In this document: positions 9,733 to 20,677 of the stretch, in pieces
How positions within the stretch are numbered: position 1 is the stretch's first letter
How the letters are laid out: the number at the start of each line of letters is the position of its first letter
DNA from: Erythrobacter sp.
GTDB taxonomy: Bacteria; Pseudomonadota; Alphaproteobacteria; Sphingomonadales; Sphingomonadaceae
Assembly: GCA_013001165.1 (NCBI GenBank)
Contig: JABDNC010000285.1
Coordinates: forward strand, 1 to 45,911
Direction: 5' to 3'
Length of the DNA: 45,911 nt
Notes under the pieces: model-generated
What the model saw: the letters and a program-made list of their open reading frames with translations, nothing else
The model's database searches: none
Told to the model about the DNA's origin: nothing
Program-made: the position numbers and the translations under genes

Positions 9733-11004
9733 TCAGCGGCTGATCAAGAGCGCTGTCGCTCCCTGCTGGACAGTGAAGCCCTGCCCGCGCAGCGCCTCTG
9801 CAAGCTGACCGATCGAACCCGAATAGCTGACCGTCATGACCGACGTGCCGCCGATTGCGGTACTACGCACGCCGGTCGAGCGGACGCCGGGCGTAGCCCT
9901 GACCGCGGCAAGGACGCTGCCGAAGCTGGAGGCATCGGGCGTCTGGAACTGCACGGTGTAGAGCGCGACCGAACCTTCGGGCGGCGGTGCGGCAATAGGC
10001 GCAGCGCTGATCGCCCCACCGCTGGCCTCGGTCGGCTGCGACGCGACCTGAGCAAGCGCCTCATCCTGTGCCCTCAGGCGCCGGCCCAGTTCGACAAGGC
10101 GCGCGATCTCTGGATTGAGGTCGCCAGTCTTTACATTGAGCGTCGGGTCGGGCCTGATCGTGCCATCGGTCAGGGCGACCTGGAAGACGGCATCGAAACG
10201 GCGCACAGCCTGTTCGAGCATCGCGGGCAATTGCTCGGGGCTTTCCGCCCGCATCGTGAAACTGTCGAGATATTCGTTATCCGGCCCGTGCCTTGCCGTG
10301 AAGGTCCCCTCGATCGGCCCGCCGGGATACGAATAGCGCAGGTTGGCAATCGGGATGAGGACGTCGGCAGCACCGAAGGAATCGAGTATGTCGCGCCACC
10401 ACACGCGGCTGCGTCGGTTGGTCTGGCCATAAGTGAGCAGCAGCGATTCGCCGCCCGCACCGCTGGGCCGCACGTAATTCACGCTGCTTTGCCCTGCCTG
10501 GAATTCTGCCCATGCGCGCTGCCACGGGTTGCGTTGCTCATACATGAGCTGCGTTCCGCCCGACATCGTGACCGGGAGAAGCAGCATCGGCGCGCTGCGC
10601 CGCGACATGCCGTCATCGCCGAGATAGGAATTGGCCTTCTGGCGGTCGAAGATCACACCCAGCGTTGCGATGTAGCGCTTGGGCCCGATCCGCTCGCGCT
10701 GGACTACGATGGCAGAGACCATGCCCGAAATCTGCGAATCGGAGAGATTCGGGCCGTCCAGCTTCTCCCACGCCTTGACCTGCGCTTCCTTCCAGGCCTT
10801 TTCGCGGGCCTCGACACCTGTGTCCCCGCGCACGTCGACCTCGATATCGCTGACCTGAATGTCGCGCGATGCGGCAACTGCCGCGATACCGCGCTGGCCG
10901 CCGACCTGTGCCTGCGCCAGCCAGCCAGCCCCGCCTGCCAGCGCAATGCCGGAAGCGATCAGGGCGTAGCGGGCGCGCCGGGAAAGGGGAAAATTTGTCC
11001 GCAT
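9733..11004 (-). CDS. DUF2066-like exported protein
   Basis: 423 aa with N-terminal TM/signal; [35 protein letters not shown]; position between hdaA and purM. Confidence 0.65.
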   Translation of the reverse strand: MRTNFPLSRRARYALIASGIALAGGAGWLAQAQVGGQRGIAAVAASRDIQVSDIEVDVRGDTGVEAREKAWKEAQVKAWEKLDGPNLSDSQISGMVSAIVVQRERIGPKRYIATLGVIFDRQKANSYLGDDGMSRRSAPMLLLPVTMSGGTQLMYEQRNPWQRAWAEFQAGQSSVNYVRPSGAGGESLLLTYGQTNRRSRVWWRDILDSFGAADVLIPIANLRYSYPGGPIEGTFTARHGPDNEYLDSFTMRAESPEQLPAMLEQAVRRFDAVFQVALTDGTIRPDPTLNVKTGDLNPEIARLVELGRRLRAQDEALAQVASQPTEASGGAISAAPIAAPPPEGSVALYTVQFQTPDASSFGSVLAAVRATPGVRSTGVRSTAIGGTSVMTVSYSGSIGQLAEALRGQGFTVQQGATALLISR

Positions 11005-11095
11005 GGGCTATTCAGGCGGGCCTTTTGCCCAATCGGTTCGGGAAATCCAAGCGCATTTGCTGGAAATTCGGCGCGGAATGCGCAAGGGGGCAAAC

Positions 11096-12193
11096 ATGAG
11101 CAGCGACACGCCTTCCTATACCTACGAACAGGCCGGGGTTTCGATCGACGCGGGCAACCGCCTCGTCAAAGCGATCGGACCGCTGGTTAAGTCCACCATG
11201 CGCCCAGGCGCCGACGGCGAGATCGGGGGCTTCGGCGGCTTCTTCGATCCCAAGGCGGCGGGCTACAAGGATCCGCTGCTGGTGGCCGGCAATGACGGCG
11301 TGGGCACGAAGCTCAAGCTCGCCATCGACACCGACCGACACGACCATGTCGGCATCGACCTCGTCGCCATGTGCGTGAACGACCTGATCGTCCAGGGTGC
11401 GGAACCGCTCTTCTTCCTCGACTACTTCGCCACCGGCAAACTGGAAAACGGCGTTGCCGAGCGCGTGATCGCGGGCATCGCGGAAGGCTGCAAGCAGGCA
11501 GGCTGCGCGCTGATCGGCGGCGAGACTGCGGAAATGCCCGGCATGTATGCCAGCGGCGACTACGACCTTGCAGGCTTCTGCGTCGGTGCAGTGGAGCGCG
11601 GCGAACAGCTGACCGGAGAGCGCGTCGCTCCGGGTCACGTCCTGCTCGGCCTTGCCAGCTCGGGCGTGCATTCTAACGGCTTTTCGCTGGTACGCCGTCT
11701 TGCAGAGGACAAGGGCTGGAAGCTCGACCGTCCGGCGCTGTTCGATCAGGATCGGCTGCTGGTCGAAACCCTGCTCGAACCAACCCGCATCTATGTGAAG
11801 ACATTGCTGCCGCTCGTTCGCGACGGCCTGATCGACGCGATGGCGCATATCACTGGCGGCGGACTGCTCGAGAATATCCCGCGTGTCCTTCCCCAAGGCG
11901 CGCATGCCGAGGTCGATGCCGACAGCTGGGAACAGCCCGGGCTGATGGCCTTCCTGCAGGCGCAGGGCAATATCGAGCCCGGCGAGATGGCACGCACGTT
12001 CAATTGCGGCATCGGCATGGTGCTCGCAGTCGAACCGTCCAAGGTCGAACTCGTGCGCAGCCGTCTGGAAGACGCCGGCGAGCAGGTCCTCGCAGTCGGC
12101 CAGATTGTCGAGGGCGACAAGGGCTGCACCGTGCGCGGTTCTCACGGCACCTGGTCGGCCAAGGAAGACTGGGAGGCCGTGCACCTTGGCTAA
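11096..12193 (+). CDS. purM: Phosphoribosylformylglycinamidine cyclo-ligase
   Basis: [78 protein letters not shown]. Confidence 0.97.
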   Translation: MSSDTPSYTYEQAGVSIDAGNRLVKAIGPLVKSTMRPGADGEIGGFGGFFDPKAAGYKDPLLVAGNDGVGTKLKLAIDTDRHDHVGIDLVAMCVNDLIVQGAEPLFFLDYFATGKLENGVAERVIAGIAEGCKQAGCALIGGETAEMPGMYASGDYDLAGFCVGAVERGEQLTGERVAPGHVLLGLASSGVHSNGFSLVRRLAEDKGWKLDRPALFDQDRLLVETLLEPTRIYVKTLLPLVRDGLIDAMAHITGGGLLENIPRVLPQGAHAEVDADSWEQPGLMAFLQAQGNIEPGEMARTFNCGIGMVLAVEPSKVELVRSRLEDAGEQVLAVGQIVEGDKGCTVRGSHGTWSAKEDWEAVHLG

Positions 12194-13151
12194 CAAGGCC
12201 AAAGTCGCGATTTTCATTTCCGGGCGCGGCAGCAACATGGCCGCGTTGCTCTACGCCTCGTTCCTGCCCGGAGCCGCCTATGAAGTGGTTCTCGTGGCCG
12301 CCAACGATCCCGAGGCAGAGGGGCTGGCATTGGCGGCTGGCGAAGGCATTTCCACCTTTGCGCTTTCGCACAAAGGCATGCCGCGCGAGCAGCACGACGA
12401 AGCGATGGAGAAAGCCGCCCGCGATGCCGGGGCCGATTACATCGTGCTGGCCGGTTACATGCGCATCCTGACCGATGGTTTCGTGACGCGCTGGGAGGGC
12501 CGGATGCTCAACATCCACCCTTCCCTCCTGCCGAAGTATCCCGGCCTCGACACCCACCAGCGCGCTATCGATGCAGGCGATACGCACGGCGGCGTATCGG
12601 TGCATCTGGTAACGCCCGAACTCGATGCGGGCGAAGTCCTAGGCCAGATGGCGGTTTCGATCCGCGAAGGCGAAACCGCCGGCACGCTGGCCGAGCGCGT
12701 AAGATTTGCGGAGCATCAGCTCTATCCGCGCGTTGTCAGCGAATATGTGGGTCGCGAAAATGATCCTGAATATTTGCTCGGCAAGGTCCGGGAGCTTGCG
12801 CTCGCCCTACCCCAGACGCACGAGCGCGAAAGTCACGGTTCGCCCGGCTGGCGCGCGGGTAGCGAGAAATCGGGCAAGTACTTCGCCTATTTCAACGACC
12901 AGCACCACGGCAGCGAACATGTCGCCTTGCTCGTCAAGACGGGCAGCATGGACGAACTTCTCGACCTCGTCGAAGCGCAGCCGCAAGCTTATTTCAAGCC
13001 TGCCTATTACGGTGCAAGCGGGTGGATCGGCGTGATCCTCAACCGCCCTGGCCTCGACTGGGACCACGTTGCCGACTGGCTGGAACGCAGCTGGCGCAGC
13101 GTTGCACCGAAGAGTGCGACCAAGCTGCACAATGCGGCGGACCAGTTCTGA
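12186..13151 (+). CDS. purN: Phosphoribosylglycinamide formyltransferase with C-terminal MmcQ/YjbR-like domain (fusion)
   Basis: [66 protein letters not shown] (PurN), continuing in frame into [24 protein letters not shown]...KYFAYFND...[41 protein letters not shown] (YjbR-like). TTG start overlaps purM. Confidence 0.9.
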   Translation: MANKAKVAIFISGRGSNMAALLYASFLPGAAYEVVLVAANDPEAEGLALAAGEGISTFALSHKGMPREQHDEAMEKAARDAGADYIVLAGYMRILTDGFVTRWEGRMLNIHPSLLPKYPGLDTHQRAIDAGDTHGGVSVHLVTPELDAGEVLGQMAVSIREGETAGTLAERVRFAEHQLYPRVVSEYVGRENDPEYLLGKVRELALALPQTHERESHGSPGWRAGSEKSGKYFAYFNDQHHGSEHVALLVKTGSMDELLDLVEAQPQAYFKPAYYGASGWIGVILNRPGLDWDHVADWLERSWRSVAPKSATKLHNAADQF

Positions 13152-13357
13152 TGCGCCGCCTCACGCCGTACATCTTCTTCCTGCTGGCGATCATGGCGTT
13201 CGCGATGATCGCATTCGACAAGGGTGAAAGCTGGCAGACCGAACAGGTCGACATTCTCGATGCGGTGCTCATCACGGCCGGAGTTCTCATCGGCGCTCAC
13301 CTCCTGCGCAAGCTCGCCGAGGTGCTTTACAAACGCTGGAAGTCGCCGCGCAAATGA
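13151..13357 (+). CDS. Small membrane protein (68 aa)
   Basis: TGATG overlap with the purN stop; two predicted TM segments ([68 protein letters not shown]). Confidence 0.7.
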   Translation: MRRLTPYIFFLLAIMAFAMIAFDKGESWQTEQVDILDAVLITAGVLIGAHLLRKLAEVLYKRWKSPRK

Positions 13358-14544
13358 ACCCTCAGCGTCCCCATCCCTTTACACGCTCGCGCTTTGCTAC
13401 TTGGCTGGACGGGCTGATTGAGAGGGTCTGGAAGAAGGGCTGGCAGGAAATGCCAGAATTCGATCCGGAATACCTCTGGAACATCGGGAGTCGCGGCTAT
13501 GGCGCACAAGACGAAGTTTCCATCCGCGATGAGGAAGACGTCGCCGACTTCAGGCTAAGGCTCGAGGTGCTTTGCCGGTCGCTTCGGGAAGAAGCACAGC
13601 TCAACGCGCTTGGTCACACCATGGCTTACGGACAGATTACCTCGGCGATCCGCAAGCGCCATGCGCTGGGCAAGCTGTGGCGCGAGCAGCCCGAGCTCGC
13701 CCGGACCGAAATCGCACCGCCCATCGTCGTGCTCGGCCAGATGCGCAGCGGGACCACTCGCGTCCAGCGCTTGCTGGCAGCCGATCCGCGCTTTTGCGGC
13801 ACGCGTTTCTGCAACAGCCAGGATCCCGTTCCTGCATCGCCCGACTTGAGGCCGGTGAAGGCCCGCGTCGCCCTAGCCATCGCCCATGCAGTCAACCCGT
13901 GGCTCGAAGCGATGCATCCCTTTGGCGCGACCCGCGTGGACGAGGAAATCGGCTGGCTGGCAGCGGCGCTCTCGCCTGCCGCCTTCGAGGCGCAATGGCG
14001 CATCCCCTCGTTCGTCGCTTTCAGCGAAGCGCGCGACGCCTCACCGGTTTATCGCGAATTCGCTCGGATATTGCGGACCGACGCGGCGGCGATGGCCAAC
14101 GCGGATCGGCCCAGAGTGCTGAAATGCCCGCAATTTGCCGAAGACATGGCCGCCCTGATTGCCGTATTTCCCGATGCACGCGTGATAGCATGCGAGCGCG
14201 ACAGCGAAAGCGTGCTTGCCAGCAGCGTCTCGATGGTTGCGAGCCAGATGGCGTTCCAGAGCGATCTCGGCGATGTCGAAGCGCTAGAAGCGGAATGGCG
14301 CAGGAAGATGGATCTACGAGCTCGGCGGATCGACGCATTCTCGGCCGATCCCGGTGCGGTTGCGGCGAAGGTGCACTTCGATGCGCTCAACGAAGATCCG
14401 ATAGCAGCTTTGGCAGATGCCTACAGCGCGCTCGGCAAAGACTTCGCTCCACATGCGCGCTCGGCTGCGGAAAGCGAATTGCAGCGGGCATCGCGCGACG
14501 GTCACGGACAACACAGGCGCCAGCTCGAGAATTTCGCATCTTGA
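13354..14544 (+). CDS. Sulfotransferase family protein
   Basis: ATGA overlap with the upstream gene; 5'-PSB-like loop VLGQMRSGTTRVQRLLAADPRF, FPDARVIACERDSESVLASSVSM. Confidence 0.82.
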   Translation: MNPQRPHPFTRSRFATWLDGLIERVWKKGWQEMPEFDPEYLWNIGSRGYGAQDEVSIRDEEDVADFRLRLEVLCRSLREEAQLNALGHTMAYGQITSAIRKRHALGKLWREQPELARTEIAPPIVVLGQMRSGTTRVQRLLAADPRFCGTRFCNSQDPVPASPDLRPVKARVALAIAHAVNPWLEAMHPFGATRVDEEIGWLAAALSPAAFEAQWRIPSFVAFSEARDASPVYREFARILRTDAAAMANADRPRVLKCPQFAEDMAALIAVFPDARVIACERDSESVLASSVSMVASQMAFQSDLGDVEALEAEWRRKMDLRARRIDAFSADPGAVAAKVHFDALNEDPIAALADAYSALGKDFAPHARSAAESELQRASRDGHGQHRRQLENFAS

Positions 14545-14562
14545 GAATTCGTGATCTGGCCC

Positions 14563-14985
14563 TCAGGCCGCAACGGTCACCGCGAATTTAGGCAGGGTTA
14601 TTTGCTGTTGATCGCGCGTTACATCCACGCGGGAAATGCGGTTACCCTCGAATTCGACCTGCCAAAGCGCCAAACCGGCAACTTCGTCGAAGCGGCTTTC
14701 GAAATGACCGCGCACAAGGACGCTACCGCGATGATTATTCATCTCGTCGATGGTAAGCTTACGGTCGGGAAAACGCCGCGCGATCTCCGCCTCTATGCGC
14801 AGCAGCTCATCGCGACCGCGAATTTCGCGAAAATTCCCATCACGCACCTTAACGTCTTCGGCGAAGTATACCTCCGCGTCTTTGTAGTCGCGCGCGTTGA
14901 AACAATCCACGCAGTCACGGATGCACTGCTGGCGGGTCGCCTTTCGCGAGCTGAATTTGAAGACGCTCGAAAACATGATGGGCAC
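14563..14985 (-). CDS. Nuclear transport factor 2-like (SnoaL-type) protein
   Basis: 140 aa; CIRDCVDCFNARDYKDAEVYFAEDVKVRDGNFREIRGRDELLRIEAEIARRFPDRKLTID. Confidence 0.78.
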   Translation of the reverse strand: MPIMFSSVFKFSSRKATRQQCIRDCVDCFNARDYKDAEVYFAEDVKVRDGNFREIRGRDELLRIEAEIARRFPDRKLTIDEMNNHRGSVLVRGHFESRFDEVAGLALWQVEFEGNRISRVDVTRDQQQITLPKFAVTVAA

Positions 14986-15066
14986 ACCCTAACCCAGGAT
15001 GCGCCCATCACCTAACCCATTAACCTGTCTGCCGAAAATGAACCGGCAGAGGAAATTTGATTTCAA

Positions 15067-15489
15067 TCAACCGACGATTTCGTTCTCGTCGAAGAAGAAT
15101 TCGATCTCGATCTTTGCGTTTTCTTCGCTGTCCGAACCGTGGACCGAGTTGGCTTCAATCGACTCGGCATAGGTCTTGCGGATCGTGCCTTCGTCGGCGT
15201 CGGCCGGGTTGGTAGCGCCCATCACGTCGCGATTGCGCTTCACGGCGTCTTCGCCTTCGAGGACCTGCACGACGACCGGGCCGGAAATCATGAAGTCGAC
15301 CAGTTCACCGAAGAAGGGGCGTTCCTTGTGGACCGCGTAGAAGCCTTCGGCCTGTTCGCGGGTCATCTGGATGCGCTTCGAAGCGACGACACGCAGGCCG
15401 GCGTCTTCGAGCATCTTGGTGACGGCGCCGGTCAGGTTGCGGCGGGTGGCATCGGGCTTGATGATCGAAAAGGTGCGGGTAACCGCCAT
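15067..15489 (-). CDS. ndk: Nucleoside diphosphate kinase
   Basis: [58 protein letters not shown]. Confidence 0.98.
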   Translation of the reverse strand: MAVTRTFSIIKPDATRRNLTGAVTKMLEDAGLRVVASKRIQMTREQAEGFYAVHKERPFFGELVDFMISGPVVVQVLEGEDAVKRNRDVMGATNPADADEGTIRKTYAESIEANSVHGSDSEENAKIEIEFFFDENEIVG

Positions 15490-15572
15490 GATAATGTTCC
15501 TTGCGAATATCTTTGTAGGGGGAGAATGTTCTCGCGCGCGCCCCTAGCGCCGCGCGCGCGAAGGGGCAAGAA

Positions 15573-16091
15573 TTAGTCGAAACCGCTCGCGATGCTGACC
15601 TGCCCTTCTGTAAGCGCCGAGACGCGTGTCACCTGAAGTGCAAAACTGGACTGCCGCTGGCGGTTCTCGCCGCCGAGCGTGGTGGTGGCTCCAGCCGAAA
15701 CCTCCACCTCCGGTTCGATCCCTGCATCGTGCGCCTGCTTCCGGTAGAATTCGACCACCTTCTCGCGCTCGTCCGAAGTGGTGAACTCCACTGTCACAAA
15801 AGCCCCGTCGCCCTGCTCCACACGGGTGGTGTTGGTCACGGTTGCGCCCGGATAGAGCGAGAAGGGTTCGGGCAGGCGTGCCTCCACCCTCTCGCCGGCC
15901 CGCATTGTCGTGGTCACGCCAGCCGCATCTGTATGGGTTGCCCGAACCTCGCCACTTTGCGGGTCGATATCGTAGGAACCGAGCGCCTCCTGCGCATCCT
16001 CGGATGTGCCATCGGCGGGCTCATCGCCCTGTTGCCCGCATGCTGACAGGGCAAGGACCAAGGCGACGGAGATTGAAAGAACGCTACGCAT
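15573..16091 (-). CDS. Putative lipoprotein
   Basis: MRSVLSISVALVLALSACGQQGDEP lipobox (LSAC); start placed at 16091. Confidence 0.75.
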   Translation of the reverse strand: MRSVLSISVALVLALSACGQQGDEPADGTSEDAQEALGSYDIDPQSGEVRATHTDAAGVTTTMRAGERVEARLPEPFSLYPGATVTNTTRVEQGDGAFVTVEFTTSDEREKVVEFYRKQAHDAGIEPEVEVSAGATTTLGGENRQRQSSFALQVTRVSALTEGQVSIASGFD

Positions 16092-16131
16092 ACCCAACCG
16101 ACGGGCGAAAGCAGCGCAAGTTCCTGAAAGT

Positions 16132-16572
16132 TCAACGCCCCTCGCGCCAGCCGCCTTCCGGCGTCTGCTTGAAGATGCGGTTCTCGATATCGTCGCGGAC
16201 TGCGAGTTCACGCCACAGAGCGCGGGCGGCCTCGGTGGCATCGGCATCGAATAGCAGCATGGCCCTGTCGAACCGGGTCGCTTCGTCGCGCCATTGGCCA
16301 TCGGCGAGGATGGCCATGCGCGCTTCGTTCGGGGCTGCACAATCGGCAGATATCAGGATCGGCTGGCGAGTGGCGTGAGGCCCGTCGGCAGGACCATTGG
16401 CGAGGAAGCTGCCATTGCCATGCTGCCACAGGGCCTCGGAAAGATGCTCGCGCAGGCCTTCATCCGCAGCGACCACTACCAGCCGTTCGCCTGCCTGCAT
16501 GACCTTGCGGGCAAGTTTGACCACGGTCACGTCGACCGGATCGCGGCTGAGCTGGTAGAAATCGACGAGAAT
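16132..16572 (-). CDS. holC: DNA polymerase III subunit chi, putative ATT start
   Basis: Reading upstream of the ORF-track start gives (I)LVDFYQLSRDPVDVTVVKLARKVMQAGERLVVVAADEGLREHLSEALWQ; the N-terminal xVDFYQL strand is expected for HolC. In-frame TAG at 16588-16590 limits the extension; no ATG/GTG/TTG before the conserved strand. Confidence 0.8.
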   Translation of the reverse strand: MLVDFYQLSRDPVDVTVVKLARKVMQAGERLVVVAADEGLREHLSEALWQHGNGSFLANGPADGPHATRQPILISADCAAPNEARMAILADGQWRDEATRFDRAMLLFDADATEAARALWRELAVRDDIENRIFKQTPEGGWREGR

Positions 16573-16597
16573 GACCTGCCCCTTTCCCTACGGCCCT

Positions 16598-16759
16598 TCA
16601 GCCGGCTTCTTCGCCGGCCTGCTTGTTCCTGCGACACCGCTCGGAACAATAGCGCACGTTATCCCAGTCGCGCGCCCATTTCTTGCGCCAAGCGAAGCTG
16701 AGGCCGCAAGTCGCGCAGATCTTCGTGGGAAGGTCTGCCTTGCGCCTCATCTTCGCCAT
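16598..16759 (-). CDS. DUF2256 domain-containing protein
   Basis: [53 protein letters not shown]: CxxC and YCSxxCRR zinc-binding pattern of DUF2256; overlaps the pepA 3' end. Confidence 0.88.
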   Translation of the reverse strand: MAKMRRKADLPTKICATCGLSFAWRKKWARDWDNVRYCSERCRRNKQAGEEAG

Positions 16760-18231
16760 GACGCCGCTTTCTTTGAGCCTTCTACCGTATCGGCGATGAG
16801 ACGGTCGATCAGGCGTACGCCGTAACCCGTGGCGCCCTTGCCCCAGGTGCGGCCCGGCTTGTCCGACCATGCCATGCCGGCAATGTCGATATGCGCCCAT
16901 GGCGTATCGTCGGCGATGAAGCGCTGGAGGAACTGCGCCGCGGTGATCGAGCCTGCGCCCTTGCCGCCGATGTTTTTCATATCGGCGATCGGGCTGTCGA
17001 TCAGCTTGTCGTAAGCCTTGCCAAGCGGCATGCGCCAGACTTTATCGCCAACGGCCTCGCCAGCTTCGGACAGTTCCTTGGAAAGCTGGTCGTCATTCGA
17101 GAAGAGACCGGCGTATTCATTGCCTAGCGAAATGATGATCGCACCCGTCAGCGTGGCGAAGTCGATCACACGGCTCGGCTGGAATTCTTCCTGCGTCCAG
17201 TGCAGCGCATCGGCGAGAACGAGGCGGCCTTCCGCATCGGTGTTGAGGATTTCGATGGTCTGGCCGTTCATCGACTTGACCACATCGCCCGGACGCTGCG
17301 CATTGCCGTCGGGCATGTTCTCGACGAGGCCCATGACGCCGACCACATTGGCCTTCGCCTTGCGCTTGACGAGAGCGAGCATGCCGCCGGCAACCGCGCC
17401 TGCGCCGCCCATGTCCCACTTCATGTCTTCCATGCCGGGTCCCGGCTTGATCGAGATGCCGCCGGTGTCGAAGGTCACGCCCTTGCCGACGAAGGCCACG
17501 GGCGCTTCGCTGCCGCCGCCGTTCCAGCGGATGGCGAGGATACGGCTATCGCGGGCCGAGCCCTGCCCGACGCCTAGCAGCGAGCCCATGCCCATTTCTT
17601 CCATCTGCCCTTCGTCGAGCACGATCAGTTCAGCGCCGGTGTCCTCGAAACGCTCCTTGCAGCGCGCAACGAAGCTTTCGGGGTAGATCACATTGGCCGG
17701 TTCGGTGACGAGTTCGCGGGTAAATTCCACACCCTCGGCAAGGGCAGCGGCATGGGCCCAGGCACCTTCGATGCCTTCGGGCGCGCCAACGACGGTCACG
17801 CCTTCGAGCGTGATCTTCTGTTCGTCCTTCAGCTTGGTGCGATAGATGTCATAGCGCCAGTTGCGCAGGCGCAGGCCGAGCAGCACATGCGCCGCCTCGA
17901 TCGCGGTCAGGTCACTTTCCGACAGGTCGAGCACCAGCTGCTTGTCGCCGGTCGACTGATACTTGCCGGCAAGCGCCGCGCCTGCCTTTTCCAGATTTGC
18001 GAGGCGCGCTTCGTCGTTCTTGTCGCCTGCACCGGCCAGCGCCAGCCGCGCCACACCGCCGTCCGTTTCGACGAAGCCGTCGAAGGTCTGTCCCGCACTG
18101 CCTTTAAATCGGGCCGCCTCGGCGCCTGCGCGCATCGCGGCATTGGTGGCAGCAGGAAGCTTGCCCTTGTCGACCACATGCGCAATGAGGCGCGCGCCTT
18201 GCGGACGGGATTGGCTAAACTGGATGTGCAT
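16747..18231 (-). CDS. pepA: Leucyl aminopeptidase (M17)
   Basis: [31 protein letters not shown]; start set at [15 protein letters not shown]. Confidence 0.95.
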   Translation of the reverse strand: MHIQFSQSRPQGARLIAHVVDKGKLPAATNAAMRAGAEAARFKGSAGQTFDGFVETDGGVARLALAGAGDKNDEARLANLEKAGAALAGKYQSTGDKQLVLDLSESDLTAIEAAHVLLGLRLRNWRYDIYRTKLKDEQKITLEGVTVVGAPEGIEGAWAHAAALAEGVEFTRELVTEPANVIYPESFVARCKERFEDTGAELIVLDEGQMEEMGMGSLLGVGQGSARDSRILAIRWNGGGSEAPVAFVGKGVTFDTGGISIKPGPGMEDMKWDMGGAGAVAGGMLALVKRKAKANVVGVMGLVENMPDGNAQRPGDVVKSMNGQTIEILNTDAEGRLVLADALHWTQEEFQPSRVIDFATLTGAIIISLGNEYAGLFSNDDQLSKELSEAGEAVGDKVWRMPLGKAYDKLIDSPIADMKNIGGKGAGSITAAQFLQRFIADDTPWAHIDIAGMAWSDKPGRTWGKGATGYGVRLIDRLIADTVEGSKKAASWRR

Positions 18232-18331
18232 GGATTCTCCCGAGATATTGTCTGGTCGTAGCGGGCCTGTTGCGACCGTCGCCGTAGGAAACGCGATTGC
18301 GATTAGGCGTGGCCGGTGCGATAGGCAAGAC

Positions 18332-20677
18332 ATGGTCCCGAGCCGAGCCTACCGGATTGCAAACGCAACGCACCTTCTCGGCACGGGTGTGGCAATGCTC
18401 GCGCTTGTCGCCGCTGCACCTCTGGCGGCGCAGGAAGGCGCGGCGACCGGAACCGGCACGGTCGAAGAACCGGAGGGCGAGAGCCCGAGCGACCTACCGG
18501 CCCCACCCGATCCTGTCATTATTGCGACGCAGGAAGACATTCCCCCGCCCCCGCCCGAATTCAACAAGGCAGGCGAGCGGCAGATATCGTTTGCCGCCGA
18601 TATACTGAGCTACGATTCCGACGCGGACATCACCACGGCCGAAGGCAATGTTGTCCTGCGCTCGGGGGACCGGTCGCTGCGGGCGGATAGTGTCAGCTGG
18701 AGCCAGCGCACCGGTGTGATTGTTGCAAGCGGGAACGTCCGCTTCGTCGACGAGAACGGCAACCAGCTCTACTCCGAACGCGTCGAACTCACCGACCAGT
18801 TCGAAGCCGGCGCGATGGACGATCTGCTGCTGGCCCTGCGTCAGGGTGGCAGGCTGGCGGCCAATCGCGGCGTGCGCGAAAATGACGGCACGATCGCACT
18901 CGAACAGGCCGCCTACAGCGCCTGTTCCGTCACAACGCCGGAAGGCTGTGACAAGGAGCCGAGCTGGCGCATCACGGCCGAGCGGGTCATCTACGATCCG
19001 ACCGACAGCAAGGTGCGTTTCAAGGGTGCCTATCTCGAACTGTTCGGTGCGCGCATCCTGCCCCTGCCCGGCCTTTCGGTCCGGACCGATGGCGGCGCGG
19101 TATCGGGCTTCCTCGTCCCCGACCTGCGGATTTCCGAAAGCAACGGGGTCGAGGTTTCGGGCAGCTACTACGTCCGTTTTGCCGACAACCGCGACCTGAC
19201 CGTTTCGGCCTACGCCTTCACCAAGGCTCCGCCGATGGTCTCGGCCCAGTGGCGACACCTGACCGACAAGGGCGCCTACCAGATCACCGGCTACGCAACG
19301 CATAGCCGCCGCTTCACCGACGCGACCCGCACCGACACGTTCGATAGCGAGCCGCGCGGATACCTTTTCGCCAACGGCAAGTTCCAGTTCACGCCCGAAT
19401 GGAGCCTGACCGGATCGGTCCGCCTCGCCAGCGACCGGACCTTCCTGCGACGCTATGACATCAGCCGCGACGACCGCCTGCGTTCGATGGTCGATCTCGA
19501 ACGGATCGACGAGAAGTCTTATTTCTCGATGGCCGGTTGGGCGACGCAGACGCTGCGGCTGGGCCAGGACCAGGACAATGTGCCCGTTGCCCTGCCTGTC
19601 ATGGACTGGCGCTATCGCCTCGACGACCCGATTGCCGGCGGGAACGTCGAGTTGCAGCTCAACAGCCTCGCGATCATCCGTAAAGAAGGCCAGGAAACCG
19701 AGCGCGCCTTCGCCAAGGCGCAATGGGACCTGAAGCGCATCACCGGTCTCGGACAGGTCGTCACACTGACCGGCCTGCTGCGCGGCGACATCTACCATTC
19801 GGACGGTAACGAATTCACCGAAACCGCATCCTATCGAGGCAATCCCGGCTGGGAGACACGCGGCGTGGCGCTCGGTGCAGTCGACGTCGAGTGGCCCTTC
19901 GTGGGCGAACTCTTCGGCGGCGAGCAGGTGTTCACGCCCCGAGTGCAGTTCGTGGTGACGCCCGACATCAAGAACCTCGCCATCCCCAACGAGGATGCGC
20001 GCGCCATCGATCTCGAGGATTCGAACCTCTTCGCGCTCAATCGCTTCCCGGGATACGACCGCGTGGAAGACGGTGCGCGCGTGACATACGGCTTCGACTG
20101 GAAGCTGCGCCGTCCGGGATGGGAACTGCTGACCACGCTGGGCCAATCCTATCGGCTCGATTCGGACCGCGATATCTTTCCCGACGGGACGGGACTTTCC
20201 GAGAAGGTGAGCGATTTCGTCGGTCGCACCCAGATCCGATACCGCGACTTCCTCAAGCTCACCCACCGCTACCGGCTCGACAAGGACAATTTCGCGATCC
20301 GCCGGAATGAATTCGATGCGACGATCGGTACCAGTCGAACCTATGCCGAGATCGGCTACCTGCGCCTGAACCGCGACATTACAACTGTCGAAGACTTGCA
20401 GGACCGCGAGGAATTGCGCGCTGCGGTGCGCGTGGCTTTTGCCGATTATTGGTCGGCCTTCGGGTCGGGCGTGTTTAACCTCACCGACCGCGAGGAAGAC
20501 CCCACGCTTACCAGCGACGGTTTCCAGCCGATCCGCACGCGTCTCGGCATTGCCTATCAGGACGACTGCCTCGAAATGGGCGCCACATGGCGGCGCGACT
20601 ACGTTTCCGCAGGCGACGCGAGGCGCGGTGATACCTTCCAGCTCTATTTGAGCCTGAAGAATCTCGGCTTCCGCTAG
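18332..20677 (+). CDS. lptD: LPS-assembly protein LptD
   Basis: Signal peptide, then an OstA-type domain (ISFAADILSYDSDADITTAEGNVVLRSGDRSLRADSVSWSQRTGVIVASGNVRF) and a beta-barrel; directly upstream of surA-pdxA-rsmA. Confidence 0.93.
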   Translation: MVPSRAYRIANATHLLGTGVAMLALVAAAPLAAQEGAATGTGTVEEPEGESPSDLPAPPDPVIIATQEDIPPPPPEFNKAGERQISFAADILSYDSDADITTAEGNVVLRSGDRSLRADSVSWSQRTGVIVASGNVRFVDENGNQLYSERVELTDQFEAGAMDDLLLALRQGGRLAANRGVRENDGTIALEQAAYSACSVTTPEGCDKEPSWRITAERVIYDPTDSKVRFKGAYLELFGARILPLPGLSVRTDGGAVSGFLVPDLRISESNGVEVSGSYYVRFADNRDLTVSAYAFTKAPPMVSAQWRHLTDKGAYQITGYATHSRRFTDATRTDTFDSEPRGYLFANGKFQFTPEWSLTGSVRLASDRTFLRRYDISRDDRLRSMVDLERIDEKSYFSMAGWATQTLRLGQDQDNVPVALPVMDWRYRLDDPIAGGNVELQLNSLAIIRKEGQETERAFAKAQWDLKRITGLGQVVTLTGLLRGDIYHSDGNEFTETASYRGNPGWETRGVALGAVDVEWPFVGELFGGEQVFTPRVQFVVTPDIKNLAIPNEDARAIDLEDSNLFALNRFPGYDRVEDGARVTYGFDWKLRRPGWELLTTLGQSYRLDSDRDIFPDGTGLSEKVSDFVGRTQIRYRDFLKLTHRYRLDKDNFAIRRNEFDATIGTSRTYAEIGYLRLNRDITTVEDLQDREELRAAVRVAFADYWSAFGSGVFNLTDREEDPTLTSDGFQPIRTRLGIAYQDDCLEMGATWRRDYVSAGDARRGDTFQLYLSLKNLGFR

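Noticed and set aside
9733-11004. Assignment of this protein as a heavy-metal-binding (HMA) protein
   Set aside because: No GMxCxxC metal-binding motif is visible; the DUF2066-like reading fits the N-terminal domain and hda/purM neighbourhood better.
14985-15030. Repeated cctaaccca / taacc motifs between the NTF2-like gene and ndk
   Set aside because: Only two or three degenerate copies; spacing does not convincingly match CtrA TTAA-N7-TTAA and chance is likely.
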